DNA from: Bog-159 sp049511415
GTDB lineage: Bacteria > Acidobacteriota > Terriglobia > Bryobacterales > Bryobacteraceae
Assembly (NCBI GenBank): GCA_049511415.1
Contig: JBEKYC010000058.1
Coordinates: 1 to 46,392, forward strand
DNA length: 46,392 bases
Direction of reading: 5' to 3'
A model generated the notes under the pieces. That model did no database searches and was not told where the DNA came from. It saw nothing but the letters and a program-made list of their open reading frames with translations. The position numbers and the translations under genes were made by a program. Below are positions 32,263 through 40,495 of the stretch, one piece after another; position 1 is the first letter of the stretch, and each line of letters begins with the position of its first letter.

Positions 32263-33213
32263 ATGCTGGCTGTGCACCTCGAAAATGGACGCGTCGAACT
32301 CCGCGATCAACCGCGCCCCCATCGCTCACCCGGTTACGCCCTCATCCGCCTCCTGTGCGGCGGCATCTGCAATACCGACCTCGAACTCCAGCGCGGCTAC
32401 TACGGCTTCTCCGGCACCCCCGGTCACGAATTCGTCGGCGAGGTCATCGAAGCCGATTCGCCGCACTGGATCGGACGCCGCGTGGTAGGCGAAATCAATC
32501 TGGCATGCGCCGCCTGCGATTGGTGCCGCCGCGGGCTCGGCCGCCATTGCCCGCACCGCACCGTGCTCGGCATCGTGCAGCATCCGGGCGCATTTTGCGA
32601 GTACCTCACCCTGCCTGAACGCAATCTGCACGCCCTGCCGGATGCCCTGCCCACGGAGCGCGCCGTGTTCGTCGAGCCGTTGGCCGCCGCCTGCGAAATC
32701 CTCGATCAGGTGGCGCTGCCTTGTGGCTCCGAAATTGCCGTGCTCGGCGACGGCAAGCTCGGACTGCTCATCGCCCTGGTGCTCAACGCCAACGGCTACC
32801 GCGTCCATCAATTCGGCCGCCACCCGGAAAAGCTGGGCATCGCCGCCCGCGCCGGTGTCGTCACCGAGTCGGCCGCCGCCAACATGCCCGAAGCCGCCTT
32901 CAACTGGGTCGTGGACGCCACCGGCTCTCCCGAAGGCTTTCAACAGGCGGTACGCCTGACCCGGCCGCGCGGCACGGTAATTCTCAAATCCACCGTGCAC
33001 GGCTTGGTCGGCGTCGACACCGCGCCCGTCATCGTCAACGAACTCACCCTGGTCGGTTCACGCTGCGGCCGCTTCGAGCCGGCCCTCGATCTTCTGGCGC
33101 ACAACTTGATTCCGGTCGAAGAACTCATCTCCGACGCCCTACCGCTCGCCGAAGCGCCGCGCGCCTTCGCCCGTGCCGCCGAAAAAGGCGTGCTGAAAGT
33201 GCTGCTGCGCTAA
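32263..33213 (+). CDS. Zinc-dependent alcohol dehydrogenase (MDR family)
   Basis: This 316-residue medium-chain dehydrogenase/reductase retains the catalytic zinc ligands, with C36 (GGICNTD), H55-E56 (GTPGHEFVG) and the later Glu in FVEPLAAACEI. It also has the structural zinc cysteines C82, C85, C88 and C96. The Rossmann part reads IAVLGDGKLGLLIALVL, which is G-x-G-x-x-G (GDGKLG) for NAD(P). At 316 residues it is somewhat shorter than classical members (about 340-350). It resembles the threonine/sorbitol dehydrogenase branch, but the substrate is not determinable. The exported amidohydrolase follows after 10 bp, so they may be cotranscribed. It is divergent from thrC. Confidence 0.87.
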   Translation: MLAVHLENGRVELRDQPRPHRSPGYALIRLLCGGICNTDLELQRGYYGFSGTPGHEFVGEVIEADSPHWIGRRVVGEINLACAACDWCRRGLGRHCPHRTVLGIVQHPGAFCEYLTLPERNLHALPDALPTERAVFVEPLAAACEILDQVALPCGSEIAVLGDGKLGLLIALVLNANGYRVHQFGRHPEKLGIAARAGVVTESAAANMPEAAFNWVVDATGSPEGFQQAVRLTRPRGTVILKSTVHGLVGVDTAPVIVNELTLVGSRCGRFEPALDLLAHNLIPVEELISDALPLAEAPRAFARAAEKGVLKVLLR

Positions 33214-33223
33214 CATTGCTCTC

Positions 33224-34483
33224 ATGATCGCTCTCCGACTTTACGCCGCCCTCCTGCTGGCCGGCGCAGCCTGCGCCCAAAAGCCCATCCTGATCCGCGC
33301 CGCCCGCCTGCTGGATATCGAATCGGGCAAAATGATCGCACCCGCCGAAGTGCTCGTGAAAGGCGAACGCATCGCGGAGGTGGGCGCCACCGTCTCGCAT
33401 CCCGCCGATGCCGAACTCGTGGATCTCGGCGACCGCACTCTGCTGCCCGGACTCATCGACGCCCACGTGCACCTCTTCCTGCATCCCGGCGCTGAAGATC
33501 TGCAAACCGTCGAAGAGTCCGTGCCCCAGCGCACCATCCTCGCCCTGCTCGCCGCGCGCGACGATCTGATGGCCGGCTTCACCGCCGAGCGCGATATGGG
33601 CACCGAAGGCGCAGGATCGGCCGACACCGCCGTGCGCAACGCCATCAACCATGGCCTGGTCCCCGGCCCGCGCCTGCGCATCAGCGGCAACGCCGTCGAT
33701 ATCCTCGGCGGCCACGAAGACGCCATCAATTACAACCCCGCGCAGCACGTCCTGCCCAACGCCACCTGGGCCAACAACGCCCTCGAACTCGTAACCGTCA
33801 TCCGCCAACAGTTCAAGGAGGGCGCGGACTTCATCAAGATCTACGAAACCGGCCGCGACGCATTACGCGAAGGCAAATTCTCCACGCCCTACCAATACAC
33901 CGAAGCGGAGCTGCGCGCCGCCGTCGAGGAAGCCGCGCGCGTGGGCAAGCGCGTCGCGGTGCACGCCACCGGCGAACCGGGTACGCTCTACGCCGCGCGC
34001 GCTGGCGTGGCGTCCGTCGATCACGCCTTTCAGCTCAGCCCGGAAACCATGCGCATCATGCGCGAAAAGCAGATCTTCGCCGTGCCCACCTTTGCCATCG
34101 TCGAATACTTCGCCGATCATGCCGCCTCGCCGCGCCAGGGCGAAAGCGAGCGCCGCATGCTGGAGTTTCATGCGGCGCAATTTCGCGAACAACTCGCCGC
34201 CGGCGTCCCCATGGCGATGGGGTCCGATGTCGGTCCGTTCCCGCACGGCACGCAGGCCCGCGAATTCGTCCTCATGGTGAAATATGGAATGTCCCCGCTG
34301 GCGGCCATCCAGGCGGGCACCCTGAATGCCGCCAAGTTGCTCGGCTGGCAGGACCAGATCGGCGCCCTGAAGCCCGGCTATTTCGCGGACATCGTCGCTG
34401 TTGCCGGTGAGCCCCTGGCCGATATCGGCGCGCTGCAGAAGGTCAGCTTCGTCATGAAGGGCGGCACAATCTGCAAACGATAG
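33224..34483 (+). CDS. Exported imidazolonepropionase-like amidohydrolase
   Basis: This 419-residue protein has a Sec signal (MIALRLYAALLLAGAACAQ), possibly cleaved after ACA. It has the metal-dependent amidohydrolase fold, with the small beta domain (ILIRAARLLDIESG), the first metal motif LIDAHVHLFLHPG, and a Lys in EGADFIKIYETGRD that may be carbamylated. Next come the metal histidine VAVHATGEPG and a HAF segment (VDHAFQLS), then the late aspartate in MAMGSDVGPF. Relatives include Xaa-Pro dipeptidases and imidazolonepropionases. A periplasmic peptidase/amidase role is plausible (inference). It follows the alcohol dehydrogenase by 10 bp. Confidence 0.85.
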   Translation: MIALRLYAALLLAGAACAQKPILIRAARLLDIESGKMIAPAEVLVKGERIAEVGATVSHPADAELVDLGDRTLLPGLIDAHVHLFLHPGAEDLQTVEESVPQRTILALLAARDDLMAGFTAERDMGTEGAGSADTAVRNAINHGLVPGPRLRISGNAVDILGGHEDAINYNPAQHVLPNATWANNALELVTVIRQQFKEGADFIKIYETGRDALREGKFSTPYQYTEAELRAAVEEAARVGKRVAVHATGEPGTLYAARAGVASVDHAFQLSPETMRIMREKQIFAVPTFAIVEYFADHAASPRQGESERRMLEFHAAQFREQLAAGVPMAMGSDVGPFPHGTQAREFVLMVKYGMSPLAAIQAGTLNAAKLLGWQDQIGALKPGYFADIVAVAGEPLADIGALQKVSFVMKGGTICKR

Positions 34484-34504
34484 CGCCGCCTCTGCAAGTG
34501 CGCT

Positions 34505-36274
34505 CTACTGGGACAGCGTGAAATTCACCTGAATCTCCGTCACCACCTCGACTGGATTCCCATTCAGCAGCGTGGTCTGGTATTGCCACTGACGCACGGC
34601 CTCCATCGCGGCGGGGGCCAGTAGCGGGTGGCCACTGAGCAGCACCAGGTTTTCAACGCTGCCGTCCTTGCCGATGGTGGCTTCCAGCCGCACGATGCCT
34701 TCAATGCGCGCCGCCTTGGCCTCCGGCGGATAGACGGGCTGGACCTTTCTCGCCAACTTGGCCTGCTGCATGTTGCCGCCCACGCGAATCCGGACTCCAT
34801 CGCCTGGCGGCGGCGCCGGCGGCATTATGAATATGTGGATGTTACCGTTCTTACCCGCAGCCGCCATCAAATGATCGTCAAAATCGCGCGCGGTTTTGGC
34901 CACCGACCGCATCACATCCTGATCCACGGTGTCCCCGATGTGGACCGGCAAGCGCTGCAGTAGTTCGTCGCGCGCTGAATCCGAGAGCCCGTCGATGCGG
35001 ATCGCCTTCAACGTGAACGGCTGACCTATGGGCGGCGGCGCGGGGATCATGGTGGAAGGCGCGCCGTCCTTCGGCAGCTTGAACGTCATCGTCACCTGCG
35101 TGGTCGCGGGCAATGACATGGCTTTCGGCGAATAGTGCCACTGCAAGATGGCTTCGAGCGCCGAGCTGCGCAGCTCCTGCGGTCCGCTGAGCACGTGCGC
35201 ATCGGACACGTGGCCCTCGGCATCGATTTGCACCTCCAGCACTACGTCGCCTTCGATATGCTTTTCGCGGGCCGCCGGCGGATACTTGGGCGGCACGCTG
35301 TGCAGCAGTTTGGCGGAGTCCTCTTGTGGCGCCGCCTGTAGCGGGAAGGTGTGTAGAGCCAGCCAGCCCGCGGCCAATAAGACGCCGCTACTGGCGGCGC
35401 AGAACGAAATGAGCGTACGTTTCGACATGGTAACCTCCTCCAAAAGCAGCGCCACCCGTTTCTTCAGATGACGCTTTCGCGAAAATAGAGTTGCCGGCGC
35501 CAGGTCCAACGCTGCCCGGTCTCCGGCCATGGCCAGCAGCGCGTCTAGATACTCTCTCCGTCCCTTGGTGAACCGGACCACTTCCCCGTCCACCGTCTGC
35601 TCCCGCGCCAGTTGGATCTGCCCCGTCACCCACCACACGGCCGGATGAAACCACAGCAAAGCGCCGATCGCTTCCTCGCCCACCGTCACTAACCAATCGT
35701 GCCGCCGCACGTGCAGCAGTTCATGGCACGCGATGGCTTCCTGGGATGTCTCCGGCAGCGCCGCAAATCCCTCCGGCAATACCACCAGCGGCCGCCGCAG
35801 CCCGAATGTGACCGGTCCGGGCACTGCCGCCGCCACCACGAACTCCGCCCGCGGAGCCAATGCTGTACGGATTCGGTCCAGATGAAGCGGCAGCGGCGCC
35901 ATTGGCTGGGACGCCCGTCTCCAGCGCCGCAATTTTCCCAAGCCCGCCGCCAGCCACGCCGCTCGCGCCAGGCATCCGCCGGCCAGTGTCAGCAGCAGCC
36001 ATTCGCGCCAGGGCAGCGAAGGCCCCGCCGTGCGTGCCGCCGTGACTACGCGCGGTGGTCCCATGGAGACCTCCACTTGCCCATCCGCCGCCTGCCGCCA
36101 CGGTTGTACCGCCGGCAGCAACAGGCAGATCGCCAGCACCGCCTGCCAGTACGCCAGCCGCACGCGCGGCACGCGCAGGCGCAGCAGCCACAATGCCGCG
36201 CCGGCCGCCGCGATCAGAATCGCGCTCTGCGCGCTCCACGCCGCCAGGTTTCCCAGCCAGTATGCCGCATGCAT
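34505..36274 (-). CDS. M56 (BlaR1-type) membrane peptidase with two TonB C-terminal domains
   Basis: This is a 589-residue protein from the ATG at 36274 (GGAG 9 nt upstream); a TTG at 36289 inside the repressor gene is an alternative. The N-terminal part has four membrane helices and a zinc peptidase site HELLH (184-188), with HPAVWWVTGQIQLAREQTVD following. A fifth helix comes next (ISFCAASSGVLLAAGWLAL). The C-terminal region carries two TonB-type domains: SVPPKYPPAAREKHIEGDVVLEVQI and VQPVYPPEAKAARIEGIVRLEATI. Instead of the beta-lactam sensor of BlaR1, the extracytoplasmic part is TonB-like, an architecture common in acidobacteria. It probably senses an envelope signal and inactivates the BlaI-type repressor encoded 1 bp upstream. 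Confidence 0.9.
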   Translation of the reverse strand: MHAAYWLGNLAAWSAQSAILIAAAGAALWLLRLRVPRVRLAYWQAVLAICLLLPAVQPWRQAADGQVEVSMGPPRVVTAARTAGPSLPWREWLLLTLAGGCLARAAWLAAGLGKLRRWRRASQPMAPLPLHLDRIRTALAPRAEFVVAAAVPGPVTFGLRRPLVVLPEGFAALPETSQEAIACHELLHVRRHDWLVTVGEEAIGALLWFHPAVWWVTGQIQLAREQTVDGEVVRFTKGRREYLDALLAMAGDRAALDLAPATLFSRKRHLKKRVALLLEEVTMSKRTLISFCAASSGVLLAAGWLALHTFPLQAAPQEDSAKLLHSVPPKYPPAAREKHIEGDVVLEVQIDAEGHVSDAHVLSGPQELRSSALEAILQWHYSPKAMSLPATTQVTMTFKLPKDGAPSTMIPAPPPIGQPFTLKAIRIDGLSDSARDELLQRLPVHIGDTVDQDVMRSVAKTARDFDDHLMAAAGKNGNIHIFIMPPAPPPGDGVRIRVGGNMQQAKLARKVQPVYPPEAKAARIEGIVRLEATIGKDGSVENLVLLSGHPLLAPAAMEAVRQWQYQTTLLNGNPVEVVTEIQVNFTLSQ

Positions 36275-36275
36275 A

Positions 36276-36647
36276 TCAACGTTCTCCAATCAGGCGCCGG
36301 ATCTCTTCCAGTTCTTCCGGCGTAAGGCCGCGGTCTTCGATCAGGTGCACCAGCAGCGGTTCGGCCGAGCCGTTGAACACGCGGTTGACGAAATCCCGCA
36401 CCATGGCCCCGATCACCCGCTTCTTGGGCTGTGCCGGCCGGTATACATAGGCCCGCTCCACCTGCTTGCGGTTCAAATAGCCCTTGGTCTCCAGGATCTT
36501 CATCATGGTCATGACGGTGGTGTAAGCCACCTTGCGCCGCACCCGCAGGATTTCGTACACGTCCCGCACGGTGGCGCTTTCCCGCTCCCAAACCACCTTC
36601 ATGATTTCCAGTTCCTGGCCGGTCAGAGTCTTTTCCGGACGTCGCAT
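36276..36647 (-). CDS. BlaI/MecI-family repressor
   Basis: This 123-residue winged-helix repressor begins LTGQELEIMKVVWERESATVRDVYEIL and continues VAYTTVMTMMKILETKGYLNRKQV, which is the recognition helix and wing of the MecI/BlaI family. The C-terminal helices for dimerisation and the cleavage region (RDFVNRVFNGSAEPLLVHLIED) match family members. It is cotranscribed with the M56 peptidase, whose ATG lies 1 bp past its stop. It almost certainly represses its own promoter, since a perfect palindrome covers the -10 box and touches its ATG. Proteolysis by the M56 partner would relieve repression (established for BlaI/BlaR1; inferred here). Confidence 0.93.
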   Translation of the reverse strand: MRRPEKTLTGQELEIMKVVWERESATVRDVYEILRVRRKVAYTTVMTMMKILETKGYLNRKQVERAYVYRPAQPKKRVIGAMVRDFVNRVFNGSAEPLLVHLIEDRGLTPEELEEIRRLIGER

Positions 36648-36662
36648 ACTAAAAAATTAGTA
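36647..36662. promoter_or_regulatory. BlaI-type operator palindrome
   Basis: TACTAA-AAAA-TTAGTA is a perfect 6-bp-arm palindrome that includes the first base of the repressor start codon and covers the -10 box. It resembles the TACA/TGTA dyads bound by BlaI/MecI proteins but has its own arm sequence. Confidence 0.8.
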
Positions 36663-36682
36663 CTATCGCAGCCGGATGTCAA
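36654..36682 (-). promoter_or_regulatory. Promoter of the BlaI-M56 operon
   Basis: A consensus -35 TTGACA (minus 36682-36677) is followed after 17 bp by TAATTT (36659-36654), a weak -10 inside the operator. Transcription would start at or next to the ATG (36647). Operator, -10 box and start codon overlap, so repressor binding would exclude polymerase. Confidence 0.7.
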
Positions 36683-38163
36683 GCGGAATTTTCTTGAGCC
36701 CGCGCCCCGCCGCCCAGCGACCGCTTCCGGATGGCCGATGCCACCGTGTCCCGCACCCGCTCCAGCGGCGCGCGCGCGGCATCCAGATCCGGCGCCGCGC
36801 TTTGCCGGTCCGCATACAGGCACCCCACCGGCTTGGTATCCACCACCACCGGAAACAGCGCGAACGCGGAAGGCCCCAGCGCCGTCACCAGCGTGCTGCG
36901 GTCGTAGCGCCCGTCCCGCGCGCAATCGATCAGCACGTCCACCTGCCGTTGCAGCGCGGCGCGGATGGGCCCATCGAGTTGATCCGTGGGGAAATCGAAA
37001 CGCTGCAACACGCTGTCGCCCATTCCGCCGCTCGCCAGCCTGCCGCGGATCGCGGTCTGTTCATCGTTCAACAGCCCGAATACCGCGCGATCGAAACCGG
37101 CCCCGTGCACCGCGTCCAGCAGCCCGCCGATCACGCTGGTCAATTCGAAGTCGTCCCGGTCCAGCGCCCGCCCCGCGTCTTCTACGGCCCGCTCGAGTGC
37201 CTCCAGTCCGGCCGCATCGAACGCCGGCGGCGCCCCGCGTAGTTGGCGCGCCCGCTCCGCCTGCCGCTCCAGGCGCAGTTGCCGGCTCGGTATGCCCAGC
37301 GCCGCGAAAGTGGCTTCGGTTTCCTTCACCGCCGCCTCCGCCGCCCGCCGCACTTCGCCCGGCGCGATCAGAGCCCGCCGCCCGCGTATATCCACAATCC
37401 AGGGCAGCCGCGCGCCGTCCGCATCCGCGCCGTCGCGATACAGAGCGTGTGTCAGATCGCGCGCATAGTCCGTGATCGACGCCAGCGAGCGGTCTTCCGC
37501 CGAGCCGATCAGGCCGCCCAGTCCGCGCAGGCACACATACACCTTCGCCGGCATGTTCCAGCCGCCGGCCACCCGCAGTCCCACGTCATCCCAGGAAAAA
37601 TCCAACACCCGCAAGCACGCTGCCCGTCCCACGATGTTTTCGGCGTGCATGATCGCGACGATTTCCGCATACTCCTCCGGATAATGGCAGGCAATCAGTA
37701 CTTCGCCCAGATTCCGGAAGAGCCCGCAGATGTGCGCCTCCTCCGGCCGTGGATAGCCGGTCGCCGCGGCCATCTCCCGGCTATGCACCGCGCTCAACAG
37801 CGAGAGCAGCATCAATTCCCGCAGGCCCGCCGAGCGATGCGCGAAATGTTCGATGTAGCGGATCGTGCTCACCAGGTTGCGCAGCGAGTCCCAGCCCAGC
37901 AGGACGATCCCGTGCGGCACGCTCAGAATCGGCCGGCCCGAATGGTTGTACAAAGCGGAGTTGGCTGCCCGCAGCAATTGCGCCGTCAGCCCCAGATCCT
38001 TCAACACCACCCGCGCCAGCGCCGCGGAACTGCCGCCTTCCAGATCCAGCGTGCGCGCAACCACTTCATCGGCATGCTGCCGGAACGGCGGTACGCCCTC
38101 CGCGCGCGCAATCCGCGCCACGCAGGCGTCCAGCTTTTGCCGCCGTGATTCCGACTCATGCAT
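36679..38163 (-). CDS. HDOD-domain regulator with GAF-like C-terminus
   Basis: This 494-residue cytoplasmic protein has an HDOD domain from about 20 to 215, marked by ARVVLKDLGLTAQLLRAANSALYN and HGIVLLGWDSLRNLV and by GLFRNLGEVLIACHYPEEY. The HD catalytic residues are replaced, as usual for HDOD. A linker region of about 100 residues with helices follows. A GAF-like module spans about 325-480 (IGGLLDAVHGAGFDRAVFGLLNDEQTAIRG, then ALFPVVVDTKPVGCLYAD). HDOD proteins relay signals in motility, cyclic-di-GMP or stress circuits; the input here is unknown. It lies upstream of the BlaI gene on the same strand, with 31 bp between its stop and the BlaI ATG, and is divergent from the DUF350 gene. Confidence 0.87.
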   Translation of the reverse strand: MHESESRRQKLDACVARIARAEGVPPFRQHADEVVARTLDLEGGSSAALARVVLKDLGLTAQLLRAANSALYNHSGRPILSVPHGIVLLGWDSLRNLVSTIRYIEHFAHRSAGLRELMLLSLLSAVHSREMAAATGYPRPEEAHICGLFRNLGEVLIACHYPEEYAEIVAIMHAENIVGRAACLRVLDFSWDDVGLRVAGGWNMPAKVYVCLRGLGGLIGSAEDRSLASITDYARDLTHALYRDGADADGARLPWIVDIRGRRALIAPGEVRRAAEAAVKETEATFAALGIPSRQLRLERQAERARQLRGAPPAFDAAGLEALERAVEDAGRALDRDDFELTSVIGGLLDAVHGAGFDRAVFGLLNDEQTAIRGRLASGGMGDSVLQRFDFPTDQLDGPIRAALQRQVDVLIDCARDGRYDRSTLVTALGPSAFALFPVVVDTKPVGCLYADRQSAAPDLDAARAPLERVRDTVASAIRKRSLGGGARAQENSA

Positions 38164-38264
38164 GCCCGCTGCCCGCGGTCTGGCCGGCCAGACTCCTCCG
38201 CCATCCTCATCGGCCGGCCACGCGACGATTTGCGCCCGCCGAATCCTGATATTCTGGCCAGTGC

Positions 38265-38468
38265 ATGAGCGAGCATCCCCTCGTCAACGCCGTGCTCTTC
38301 GCCGCCCTCGGCATCGCCATCTTCGCCATTGCCGCGGCCCTGCTCATCCGACTGACGCCCCTAAAACTCTGGCGCGAACTCACCGAAGAAAAAAACGTCG
38401 CGGTAGCCATCTTCGCCGGAGCCGTGGCCATAGCCATTTGCCTCGTCATAGCCGCCGCCATGCACTGA
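38265..38468 (+). CDS. Small DUF350-type membrane protein
   Basis: This 67-residue protein has two hydrophobic helices (8-28: NAVLFAALGIAIFAIAAALLI; 45-65: VAVAIFAGAVAIAICLVIAAA). They are separated by LWRELTEEKNVAVAI, the E-E-K-N-x-A-x-A signature of the DUF350 family. Two DUF350 units are usual in one protein; here there is a single unit. The function is unknown. TATTCT at 38250-38255 lies 9 nt before the ATG and there is no Shine-Dalgarno, so the transcript may be nearly leaderless. It is divergent from the HDOD gene. Confidence 0.8.
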   Translation: MSEHPLVNAVLFAALGIAIFAIAAALLIRLTPLKLWRELTEEKNVAVAIFAGAVAIAICLVIAAAMH

Positions 38469-38470
38469 CT

Positions 38471-38500
38471 CTCATCCGTGTTCATCCGTGTTCATCTGTG
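38471..38500 (+). repeat. Three 10-bp tandem units
   Basis: Three near-identical 10-bp units, (C/T)TCATC(C/T)GTG, run head to tail at 38471-38480, 38481-38490 and 38491-38500. The period is one helical turn. Very similar short runs are dispersed in intergenic DNA of many bacterial genomes. They lie between the DUF350 stop and the next gene. Confidence 0.7.
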
Positions 38501-38539
38501 GCCAAATCCGTTCTTCCCCCATATGCTATTTTTGAACGT

Positions 38540-38818
38540 ATGGCTTTTGAGTCCGATAAAGTAATGTTCGAGATCTACCGCGAAACCGAGTACTCCGGCA
38601 AATACCGCGTGGTCTACTTTACCGAGCTTCAGGATCACAACAAGGAAACCGAAATCAATCACGCCCTCAACGGCGAACACTTCTACGACGGCTTCATCAA
38701 AAACTTCCGCAAAGAGGAAGCCAAAGAGATCATCGAATCCTGCCTGGTGCGCCTGAATAACGGCGAAAAAGTCGACGCCACCGAAGTCGAGCGCGCTCTC
38801 GGCGATCACATCGCCTGA
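38540..38818 (+). CDS. Small hypothetical protein
   Basis: This 92-residue soluble, acidic protein starts at the ATG at 38540 (MAFESDKVMFEIYRETEYSGKYRVVYFTELQDH). The longer open frame upstream is shadow of the HDOD gene. The N-terminal half looks beta-rich. The C-terminal half is helical and charged (FIKNFRKEEAKEIIESCLVRLNNGEKVDATEVERALGDH). It is Lys-richer and less GC-rich in its codons than its neighbours. I do not recognise a family. -10-like boxes at 38522-38533 lie close to the ATG and there is no Shine-Dalgarno. Confidence 0.7.
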   Translation: MAFESDKVMFEIYRETEYSGKYRVVYFTELQDHNKETEINHALNGEHFYDGFIKNFRKEEAKEIIESCLVRLNNGEKVDATEVERALGDHIA

Positions 38819-38826
38819 TCCATCCG

Positions 38827-39336
38827 GTGCAAATCACCCGCTACGCCAGCCTCTCCGAGCAGCAGTTTCTGGGTTGCATCAGCGCCTTCGTGGATGCCCT
38901 CTCCGGCGAGCTGAATGCCGCCGCCATGTACCTGCGCAAGCTCCAGGACCAGCCCAAAGGCGCTGCCTTCGCCTACGAAATGTCCCTCGACCGCCATCGC
39001 TACGGCGCTCTGACCGTGCTCGACCGCTGGCACGCGCTGACCACCGCCTTCGGCCCGCACCTCGCGCCCGGCCGCTGCCAGTCGATCGCTGCCGAAGCAG
39101 GCGCCCGTATCCGCCAGGCCGAAACCCTCCTGACACGCGCCAACGACTTGATCGACGCCGCCGAGCGGTATTCGAACGAAATGGTGGAGGTTTGCGCCCT
39201 CGCGTTTCAGTCCGCCGCCTCGGCCTTCAGCGAGGAGCGCCAGTCAGCCGAGCAGTCCGCCCGCCTCGGGCCGATGCTCTCCGACGATTTCAAGCAGGCC
39301 CGCGCCATCTTCGCGCAGGACCTTGCCGCGCGCTAG
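38827..39336 (+). CDS. Hypothetical helical protein
   Basis: This 169-residue protein starts at GTG (MQITRYASLSEQQFLGCISAF), 8 bp after the previous gene. It is predicted almost all helical, with no signal peptide or membrane segment. An amphipathic stretch GELNAAAMYLRKLQDQ and a DRHRYGALTVLDRWHALTTAF region with His and Asp are visible. The C-terminal third is Ala/Ser/Gln-rich. No family is recognised. It is cotranscribed with the small upstream gene and the deacetylase downstream, which begins within about 20 bp of its stop. Confidence 0.6.
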   Translation: MQITRYASLSEQQFLGCISAFVDALSGELNAAAMYLRKLQDQPKGAAFAYEMSLDRHRYGALTVLDRWHALTTAFGPHLAPGRCQSIAAEAGARIRQAETLLTRANDLIDAAERYSNEMVEVCALAFQSAASAFSEERQSAEQSARLGPMLSDDFKQARAIFAQDLAAR

Positions 39337-39355
39337 AAGAAACGAAAGGAGGAGG

Positions 39356-40183
39356 GTGCGCACTGCGGTCCGGCGCAGGCTGGCAGCTTGCGCCTTCAAC
39401 ACGCTCAGAAGGCTGCTCTGCCTGTGCGGCCGGGACATAACGGCCGTAGTGTCCGGCGGTTCGTGTCTGGTCATCGCCCCGCACCCCGATGATGAAGTCA
39501 TCGGTTGCGGCGCTGCCATCCTGCGTACCCGCGATTCAGGGCAGCCCGTCCGCGTTATTTTCGTAACCGATGGCCGCTACGCCTATCGCTCTAGCGTGAT
39601 GAGGGCCTCCGACATCGCCGTCTGCCGCGAGGCCGAAGCTCTCCAGGCTTGTCAGCGTTTAGGCGTGCCGGCGGGCGAAGTTGTCTTTCTGCGCCATTCC
39701 GATGGCGCCGCGCAGGAACGGATAGACGCAATCGTTGCCGGCCTGCGGCGTGAGGTCGGCGACTTCAAACCGGCTTGCGTACTCTCGCCGCTCGCCATGG
39801 ACTCGCACCGCGACCATCGCGCGGTTGCCAAAGCCGTCGACCGTCTGGTCCGGGCGGGTGCCATCCATTGCCCCGTCTATGAATATCCGGTCTGGCTTTG
39901 GACCCTCGCCACCTGGCGTGATTCCGTTCAAGCACGGTTCAAAAGAGATCCCCACTGGCCCTTTCGCGCCGCCAGCCTGCTCCGGCCCAGAACCGTGGCC
40001 GTCGCCGGCTATCAGGATCGCAAGCGGTCCGCCCTCGCCGCGCATCGCTCGCAAATCGTGAACCTGACCGGCGAGCCTGCATGGCAGCCTCTCGATCCGG
40101 ATTTCCTGCTGCATTTCTTAGGCCCGCACGAGTTGTTCTTCGAAAAACCTCGCCCGCGAAAACCCGGTCACACTTCTCGATAG
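39356..40183 (+). CDS. LmbE/PIG-L family deacetylase
   Basis: This 275-residue enzyme starts at the GTG at 39356, chosen because AAAGGAGG lies just upstream. A TTG at 39323 (11 codons earlier, overlapping the previous gene) is the alternative. Zinc ligands are in APHPDDEVIGCG (PHPDDE at 42-47) and in DSHRDHRAV. The family removes N-acetyl groups from GlcNAc-linked substrates (GlcNAc-PI, mycothiol or bacillithiol precursors, glycopeptides). The region before the first strand is basic and hydrophobic (AACAFNTLRRLLCLCG) and could be peripheral to the membrane. The exact substrate is unknown. A gene-free repeat region follows. Confidence 0.88.
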   Translation: MRTAVRRRLAACAFNTLRRLLCLCGRDITAVVSGGSCLVIAPHPDDEVIGCGAAILRTRDSGQPVRVIFVTDGRYAYRSSVMRASDIAVCREAEALQACQRLGVPAGEVVFLRHSDGAAQERIDAIVAGLRREVGDFKPACVLSPLAMDSHRDHRAVAKAVDRLVRAGAIHCPVYEYPVWLWTLATWRDSVQARFKRDPHWPFRAASLLRPRTVAVAGYQDRKRSALAAHRSQIVNLTGEPAWQPLDPDFLLHFLGPHELFFEKPRPRKPGHTSR

Positions 40184-40216
40184 TTTTTTCTCCCGCCCGT
40201 TGATGCGCCTATCGTG

Positions 40217-40495
40217 CCATTCGCCCGATGAATCCCCGCGGCCGCCGTGCTATGGTCATGGCAGAACAAACAGGCTTTTTCGCCCTTCGTCCGCTCTTTG
40301 AAAACCAGCTATCGAAAACCATGCACAACATGCACATTTTTGCACAATCAAAATCGCGCCTCGGTCTGCGCCAAGCCCCCGCAGTCAATTGATAACCCAA
40401 ACAGAAACAATTACTTAACGCGCCAGCCACCACCCAAATGGGTCTGTTTTTTCATTTGTGCAATCGCCCCTACTTTTTCTTGCCCAGCACACCCG
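40217..40495. repeat. 279-bp tandem repeat, unit A
   Basis: Begins CCATTCGCCCGATGAATCCC and ends in TTTTTCTTGCCCAGCACACC followed by CGCC. It aligns with unit B along its whole length with scattered substitutions and small indels. It contains GTGCTATGGTCATGG, the TGCA boxes at 40322/40331/40341 and CCCAAATGGGTCTG. Its end duplicates the last codons of the AsmA gene (GVLGKKK-stop on the minus strand), so the duplication included a gene end. Confidence 0.85.
40321..40346 (+). repeat. TGCA triple-box array, copy 3
   Basis: ATGCACAACATGCACATTTT followed by TGCACA. Boxes start at 40322, 40331 and 40341 (spacing 9 and 10), matching copies 1 and 2 near the left end with a few base changes. Confidence 0.75.
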
